Positions 58,080-64,000 of a DNA stretch of 64,000 bases are shown piece after piece. The DNA is from Karstenula rhodostoma CBS 690.94. Taxonomy: Eukaryota > Ascomycota > Dothideomycetes > Pleosporales > Didymosphaeriaceae. The stretch spans positions 150,228 to 214,227 of the forward strand of contig MU001492.1 of assembly GCA_010093485.1 (NCBI GenBank), in the 5' to 3' direction. The notes below the pieces were generated by a model. That model was not told the origin of the DNA and did no database searches. It saw only the letters and a list, made by a program, of their open reading frames with translations. The translations under genes and the position numbers were made by a program. How positions within the stretch are numbered: position 1 is the stretch's first letter; each line of letters opens with the position of its first letter.

Positions 58080-58307
58080 ATGAGCTCCCCTTCCCTGTCC
58101 CTCCGCCTTTTATATCGCATCACTCCGCAGGGTCATTGCATCAGTCGACAGAAACGCCAATTGAGGAGATACACCACTCAATTGACCACTTGTACATCTT
58201 TCCCACCTTCCTCCAGCAGAAGAGCACTTCACAGCAGTTTCTCCGCGCGTCTTCTCGGCCCTCTGCCCTCCTCACACGCCTCGCGACTCTTCTCCAGCTC
58301 GCCCACC

Positions 58308-59219
58308 ATGTCCGACGCAACTGTTGAGTCCGCCAAACGCGCCGCCGCGCAGCAAGCTGTAAAAGACCATTTCGACCCCTCTGCGACCAACGTAGGCATC
58401 GGCTCCGGCACCACCATCGTCTATGTCGTCGAGGCCATAAAAGCCGTCTCCACGAACCCCGCCATCCGCTTCATCCCCACGGGCTACCAATCGCGCCAGG
58501 TCATCGTGCAAGCGGGCCTGACGCCCGTGGCCTTCGACTCTCTTCCCGAAAACACAATGTTTGACGTGGCTTTCGACGGCGCAGACGAGGTCGATGCGGA
58601 GCTGAATTGCATAAAAGGCGGCGGCGCGTGTCTGTTCCAGGAGAAGCTGGTCGCGGAACGTGCAAGGAAGTTTGTTTGTGTCGCTGGTAAGTTTCTACCT
58701 TTCTCTCCACTACCGTAGACGAAGGAATGGGGGATGCTAAATTCAATGCGAACAGACTACCGCAAAAAGCAAGACCGCCTCCTCACCGTCTGGCCCACCA
58801 TCCCCATCGAAGTCGCCCCCATCGCCGTTCCCACTGTCCTCAAGGGCCTGCGCACCCTCGGCTCTGATGGCCCCAAGCTACGCACCACTTTACTCGAGAA
58901 GTCCGGGCCCCTAAAAACAGACCAAGATTTCTTCATCGTAGACGCGCCGTTCAAAACTTTGCTCTGCGAGTCCGACGTAAAAGCAGGGAAAGGCAAGGGC
59001 GATGGCAGCGACGGCACGTGGGAGGTCAACAAGCTGAGCCAAGCCATCAAAGCGCTCACAGGTGTGCTAGAGGTTGGCATTTTCTCTGGCCTGAACGGCC
59101 CAGACGCCGAAGCAATACGGTCGACGGATGGTGTCAGCGCGGTGACGAGCGGGCAGAAGCCCGTGGCGGTGTACTTTGGCATGCAAGACGGCAGCGTCGA
59201 GGTACGGACGGCGAAGTAG
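58308..59219 (+). CDS. rki1: ribose-5-phosphate isomerase A
   Basis: Interconverts ribulose-5-phosphate and ribose-5-phosphate in the pentose phosphate pathway; 280 aa in two exons (58308-58686 and 58756-59219) with a 69-bp intron. [16 protein letters not shown] is the phosphate loop, AFDGADEVD and [13 protein letters not shown] the catalytic segments, and [10 protein letters not shown] the C-terminal loop. The frame stays open upstream, with an in-frame ATG at 58080 that would add 76 residues: many Arg, Ser and Leu, no Asp or Glu, ending RLFSSSPTM. That is what a mitochondrial presequence looks like, so two isoforms are possible. I annotate the conventional start, which sits in a strong context (CACCATGTC). 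Confidence 0.92.
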
Positions 59220-60051
59220 TGCTTCCGCCTCCTATGCGACAGTGATGTGGGAGATTTTACCTTGTTTGGGTGTTAGTTGAAGTAGGTGCGCTTGGGTAGC
59301 GACTCGACTTGTTCGGGCGTGTTAATTCATGTATGTGAGATATGATGTCGATCTACAGTTCGGCATAATCTGATATTCGAATTGCGTATTCGACATGGCG
59401 AGAGCATCCATACTGTACACCAATGTAGTTGCTAACGAGGCAGGAGCCCCTGGCTGCACGGAAGTAGCGCACCACCAAATGTGGAGGGAGCGCCTGTTAC
59501 AAACACCTCACCCTCACCCTTATCCTTACTTTTACTCTTACTTTTACTTTTACTTTTACTTTTACTTTTACTTTTACTTTTACTTTTACTTTTACTTTTA
59601 CTTTTACTTTTACTTTTACACCTTACAACAGTCACCTTAGCCTGCACACCGCGTTAAGGAAACCGGTGCTTTTGGGTCGATTTTCTATTACAGTGACAAT
59701 CGGAGAACAGCGAATCGCGAATCGGCCTTAAACTCCTATCGCGGTCGAGTACACCGCCATACACAACCACGCTGTACGCGCCGCCTGCAAATGACCGTCT
59801 GAAAACATCAGAGCCAGAACAACTGCTGCATTAGTAGCCGATGCTCCTATTAAATGTTCTTTCCTGTAATTGGTATCAGAGAAGATAGAGCCTCATGAAG
59901 AGGTGGACGCGAGACAGTGCAGGGTGCTACTGGAAACACACAGCCACATGCCTGTACTGACACCACTGCGCAGCAGCAGGACTTTCAAGGCTCTTGAGCT
60001 GCGTCACGCAGTAGAAGATGCCCTTCTTCCTTTTCATACACATCACATCCA
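59220..60051. other. intergenic region with a (TTTTAC)n microsatellite
   Basis: No supported gene. The open frames through the array (alternating Tyr-Phe on plus, Lys-Ser on minus) are products of the repeat. Confidence 0.55.
59526..59619. repeat. (TTTTAC)n hexanucleotide microsatellite
   Basis: About 13 perfect tandem copies from 59541 to 59619, with imperfect copies before them. The unit differs from the TTAGGG telomere repeat. Confidence 0.95.
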
Positions 60052-60719
60052 ATGTCTACACCTGCGATACCCCTCCAGACTCTCAGTGCAGCCGGAGCTG
60101 CAGTACAGCCTCCTCCACTCCCAATCACTCCGCCTCAGCAACCTACCCCAGCAACAACGCCGCCTCCAACCATTACACTAGCAGCAGCACCCGCCCTAGC
60201 AGCAGTACATGGGCACGTAGCCACGGCGACAGCTGTTCGATCTCCATCTGGATGGCGACTTGTAAACCTCACATGGCAGGATCTTGTTGCCCTCGTCGCA
60301 GTTATCGGGTTCGCTACTACCATGTACTACGGTTGCCGAGCCGACGTTACGGGCGCGAAAGGCTTGTCTTATACAGTCCAGAGCTGGTTTCTATCAGCAT
60401 GGAGCGCAAAGAAGGACTACTGCGAGTTCAAAAGGACGTGCAAGGCAAGTAGCCCCCCTGAGGGATGACGACGGTGTTCCTGCTAATTAGTTTGGTTATG
60501 CAGAATGACACAGAGTGCGACCCTGGTTCTCCTCCGGTCAAGCGTTATGCACGCACGTGGAGCCGGGATCTTCTACCGTTTACTGCGCTGTCTTCGGACA
60601 TGCTCTTGTGCCCATCGTACCTTTCTCTGGTGGAGGTTCTGCAGGTTGCTTTGGCGGCGTTATCTGCTCTTGTGGCGGTTCTCGGTCTGCGCGAAAATTA
60701 TCGGGCTTCGAAACGTTAG
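60052..60719 (+). CDS. small membrane protein with two predicted spans, function unknown
   Basis: 202 aa in two exons (60052-60444 and 60504-60719). The 59-bp intron has a GC donor in the consensus context AAG|GCAAGT, a TGCTAAT branch point and a TGCAG acceptor; splicing gives TCKNDTECDPG in frame. The N-terminal ~60 residues are Pro/Ala/Thr-rich. LVALVAVIGFATTMYYG and YLSLVEVLQVALAALSALVAVLGL are the two candidate spans. Between them lie WSAKKDYCEFKRTCK and CDPG, a pattern found in lineage-specific fungal membrane proteins. No named family. Confidence 0.6.
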
Positions 60720-61766
60720 ACGGCACACGGTGGGTTCGCACTCGTGCCTTGACGCATTGCACTGGGTCTTTGGTATAGCTGTTTCGGTTCTTGATCTGTG
60801 ATGTTTATGAGAGTTGGGTTTTGATATCTTTCGTGAACGGTTGTTGGAGTGAATGTTGGAAATTAGCGCTTCCATGCTTCTACACACTCTTTCCACTAAT
60901 ACCTATCATTCACACGAGCTGCATACCGCCTAGCGTTTCAAACACCGTTATCGGCTTTTACGAACAACAGTGGTCATCCATATCCTCTATCTACCATGTG
61001 GTCCCAGTCTATTTCTCTCATCTACTCATCGTTTCCCTTTGGCAAGAGTGGTACTCTTTCTCGCGCCCAGTCCACCTACCACCAATGAGAAACATAATAT
61101 CCGAGATAAAAACGACCTTATCGAGTAGCCACCAGTGACAGTTTGAGAAAAGCGCATCGTGCGGTGGGCTAAAGTCCTATACTTGTTGACTCTACCCGGA
61201 CGCGCGTTGGGATATCAGTTAGGCTTTCACATAACCGCAGGAACACCTCCTCATTATTCCATGACGAGAAACGGAATCAGTGATACCACTGCACGTGAAG
61301 TACATTAGCGTTTGTCGCTACCTTATAGCCGAAGACTAGCATTATGATACTCGCACGTATGCTAGCCTTCAGCGTTGGTGCCTGACCTCACCACCCGAGC
61401 TAGGTAGGGAAACGCGGGCTCCTAGTGCGAGGGAAGCGAGTCGAAATCGTACACACGACAAAGCGATGCCCCCCGTTCACGCGGGCGTTTCCATAACTAG
61501 GAAAGGTTAGTGGCTGCATCTCACGTCACATATGATCGGCTTGATATAGTTTCGATACGTCCACCGCGCGTCAACGAGTTGAAATTCATGCTATTTAATA
61601 ATATTGGCGTTGAGAAGCGAAGAGAAGCGAAAGTCGTCCATCCATCCATCCACCCATCCATGCCAAAAAAAAAGAGCGTCAAGCTCACGACGTCGTCATC
61701 GTAGAAAAGAAAGAGAAGCGAAAAAGAAAAGAAAGGAAAGGGACATGTGGAGTGTTGCATGTACGT
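60720..61766. other. intergenic region
   Basis: About 1 kb without a supported gene. CATCC and GAAGCGA simple repeats lie near 61610-61660. The last part is the 3' flank of the LPMO gene. Confidence 0.45.
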
Positions 61767-63366
61767 CTAGTGCCTGCGGTGCACCCTGTGCTTGTACCCC
61801 CCGGCAGTGACAGTGACATACTGCGTCTCAGTCACGACCTCGACCTTGTACTTCACGCCGTTCTCATCCACAGCCTCAGCGGCAACGGGCGTCGGCGTCG
61901 GCGCGACGGCGTACTCCGAGGCGGGCACCTTGACGGTGGACGTCACGGCGGGCTTGGCGACCTTGATGGTCGAGGTGGACGGGGAGGCATCGCCGTATGC
62001 ACCGCCTTCGAAGGAGAGCAGCGAGACAGTGGAAGAGAAGGACGGAGTCTCGATGAAGGATGCAACAGTGCTTGAGGGAGCGGGCGTCTCGATGGCATCG
62101 GACTTGGGCTCATACGCGGAGGGCGCCAGAGCAGGTGCGGACGTGAACGCCGGCGGTGCGCTGGACTTGGGCACCGCAGCAGAGGACTTGGATACAGCAG
62201 CAGACGACTTGGGCGCAGTAGAGTCAGACTCGATGATGCCGCCGCCTACAGGCTTGATGATGAGTCCGATGTCGATGGTCTCGCGCTTGGGGGTAAGGAT
62301 CTTCCCCTTGTTGGGCGGCCCGTTGAAGTTCTTCGCCTTGCACTGGTCGTTGATGGCCTGGCACTTGTCGTTCCAGAGCTGGCACACCTTGCCACCCGTC
62401 GGCGGGGCCTCGGCCCAGCACACCTCGCCTTGCTTCCAGCAGTCCTCACCCGAGGCCCAGCAACCGGTTTCGTCGCTGTAAGAAGCGACTTCCTTGGCGC
62501 ACCAGTTCGCGTTCTGGGCAACGCAGGAGGAGGGCACGAGACCCTCGGTCTGCTGGAGCTGTGCGTCGGAAGCGAGGTTCGCAGTATGTGTGAAGTTTGC
62601 AACGGCCGGGCCGGGGACCTGGTACTCTGCGTTCTTGCCCAGGTAGATATTGAACTTGACGGAGGACTGGCCGTCGGTCACGTATTCGGGGCCTGGGATC
62701 GCAATTGTGCTCTCAGGGACCAAGTTACCAGTGCTCTCGAGGAAGATTTGCGCGCAGCCAGCGTAGAACTGGGCTTGGCCGTCGGTAGCATTGTGCAGAG
62801 CCACAACTTCCGGACGAGCCAGGTAGTAGCCCCCCTCGAGGCCCTTCGGAAGCTCTACCGAAAGGCGGCCCTTGTTGTCGATGAGGCGGTCGGTGCACCA
62901 CGTGTCGGTGTCGGCGTGGTATCCGTCGTCCATGAGCTTGAACCAGCCGTCACCGGCACCCTTGTCGTCGATGGCGGAGGCAACCTTCTTCAGGTACACA
63001 GCACAGGGGCCGTGGTGGGGTCTGTCAAGGGGTTGCTTCGATGGGTCATCGGGCCAGGAGCGCATTTCAAAGGTCAGGGTGGAGCCGTCCTTGACGGGGT
63101 TGACAAAGTTGACGCCTTTGGTTCCGTCGACGTTGCAGGCCATGTCGTCACTGCTGTAGTCCACGAGGGGAAAACTGGCTTTGGCAGGGTCCTTTCTCAT
63201 GCGGATACCGGCAGCATCTCCCTGAGCGCTGTCAGGAGCAGATCTAAATACTGGTGTATTGACTTACTTGGCTCTCTCCGTCGACATAGAGGACAGACCA
63301 GACGGTGTGCGACATAACGGTAGGCGCTGCAGCAAGAGCCGCGAAGAGAATAGACTGAGTCTTCAT
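61767..63366 (-). CDS. secreted AA9 lytic polysaccharide monooxygenase with a long C-terminal tail
   Basis: Copper enzyme that oxidatively cleaves cellulose or related beta-glucans; 517 aa in two exons (63366-63268 and 63221-61767) with a 46-bp intron. The signal peptide MKTQSILFAALAAAPTVMS is followed directly by His20 (HTVWSV), which becomes the N-terminal histidine of the copper brace. The second brace His lies in RPHHGPCAVYL (residue 102 or 103), and QFYAGCAQIF gives the axial Tyr region. After the ~230-aa catalytic domain comes a Cys/Trp-rich segment (CWASGEDCWKQGEVCW), known from AA9 proteins without a CBM1. A Ser/Thr/Pro-rich tail of about 170 residues ends VTVTAGGYKHRVHRRH. No CBM1 or GPI signal is visible. 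XlnR, encoded 14 kb away, is a plausible regulator, by family knowledge only. Confidence 0.92.
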
Positions 63367-63490
63367 GCTGAACTTTTGGAATAACTCTTTCCGTGCAGAT
63401 CGGTCTTGTTTTAAAGGTAAGGCGTAGTATAGACACACGAACAAAGCAAGTCACTAGGACCTTCGACACAAATCTCTCAAAGGAACGAAA

Positions 63491-63859
63491 ATGTCGACTG
63501 GCGACGTGACAAAGAGCGAAAAAGGGGCTGAGCGCACCCGAAAGAAAGACAGTAAGTTGGATGTGAAGTCCGACGCAGGTAATGAAGGGGACGATCATCC
63601 ACGCGGGGAGCCTGGGGGTTTTGATCTCGGTCCCAGCCCGCTCCTGCAGGCAATCATCACGGCGGACCGCATCCCTGCAGCGAAGGCCAAAGCGCAGAAA
63701 CTTTGTTTCCCCCTCGGGAGCCATCTCGTCTTCCTTGCAACATATCCGAGCGGCGCGCCTGTGGCCTGTCGATCTGGGCCCTTGTTCATGTCAGAAACCG
63801 AGCGTGCGGCAGCCATGAGGTTAAATCGGCGAATCAGCGCGCGACGCCGTGCGCTTTAG
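63491..63859 (+). CDS. hypothetical small protein, weak
   Basis: A 122-aa open frame with a true ATG, divergent from the LPMO gene and only 124 bp from its start codon. The first half is charged (Lys/Asp/Glu/Arg) and the second half mildly hydrophobic. No motif or splice site supports it; it could equally be LPMO promoter sequence. Confidence 0.25.
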   Translation: MSTGDVTKSEKGAERTRKKDSKLDVKSDAGNEGDDHPRGEPGGFDLGPSPLLQAIITADRIPAAKAKAQKLCFPLGSHLVFLATYPSGAPVACRSGPLFMSETERAAAMRLNRRISARRRAL

Positions 63860-64000
63860 GGAAACATGAAACATAAACGGAGGCTCTTGGGCTTGGCGCT
63901 AGTAACCCACGTACGGAGCGACAAACGCTTGTGGCGTTCTCCGAAACCCGCTAGCTCACCCATCGCACTTTAATCTCAGCCCCTCACAATACTAACTGCG

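Noticed and set aside
59541..59619. Interstitial telomere repeat
   Set aside because: The unit is TTTTAC, not TTAGGG or a known fungal variant.
59395..59647. Genes coding for (YF)n or (KS)n
   Set aside because: Translation of a hexanucleotide microsatellite.
62430..63317. 295-aa plus-strand open frame
   Set aside because: Antisense shadow of the LPMO catalytic domain.
45174..63366. A metabolic gene cluster controlled by XlnR
   Set aside because: xlnR, the aldehyde dehydrogenase and the LPMO are separated by unrelated housekeeping genes; no backbone enzyme or cluster structure is visible.
1..64000. CRISPR arrays, bacterial operons, intact transposons or viral genes
   Set aside because: None seen. 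Repeats are short tandem duplications, and the introns and gene families are fungal nuclear.

Overview
This window is nuclear DNA of a filamentous ascomycete (Pezizomycotina), most likely a dothideomycete; the class is an inference. Genes are compact and cut by short introns (46-79 bp in most cases) with GTAAGT-type donors and CTAAC/CTGAC branch points. Several families are typical of moulds: an XlnR/Xyr1-type zinc-cluster activator, an AA9 polysaccharide monooxygenase, a GH125 exo-mannosidase, Clr2, and 2EXR/F-box-like proteins. There are no operons. Head-to-head pairs share short promoters and tail-to-tail pairs nearly touch.

Layout. 0-8 kb: an alpha/beta hydrolase, a protein with an LPRELR motif, a single-pass membrane protein and an Mtr-like amino-acid permease. 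9.7-16.2 kb: the silencing factor Clr2 head to head with a SNF2 ATPase that carries C-terminal PHD-type zinc fingers. 17-26 kb: a putative N-myristoylated zincin, a tRNA-Leu gene, flavocytochrome b2, a frameshifted LPRELR-motif gene and a secreted GH125 enzyme. 26.5-32.4 kb is the densest housekeeping block: CLP1, IPK2/Arg82, PDX3, an HD-domain protein and Hikeshi. 33-35 kb: a secreted PAN/apple-like protein with a repetitive proline-rich middle. 35-45 kb and 48.4-52.1 kb are gene-poor and contain decayed coding fragments; the XlnR gene sits between them. 52-64 kb: an aldehyde dehydrogenase, a probable acylated small protein, ULA1 (NEDD8 E1 regulatory subunit) head to head with ribose-5-phosphate isomerase, a (TTTTAC)n microsatellite, a two-pass membrane protein and an AA9 LPMO with a long tail.

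The most unusual feature is the minus-strand tRNA-Leu(AAG) at 19134-19285. It has the expected 17-nt intron after position 37, with anticodon-intron complementarity. It also has a 53-nt insertion inside the D-stem that looks like a spliceosomal intron (GTAAGT, a CACTAAC branch point, a terminal TAG) and whose exact removal restores a canonical class II tRNA. All gene models were built by eye from reading frames and splice signals; no similarity search was run.
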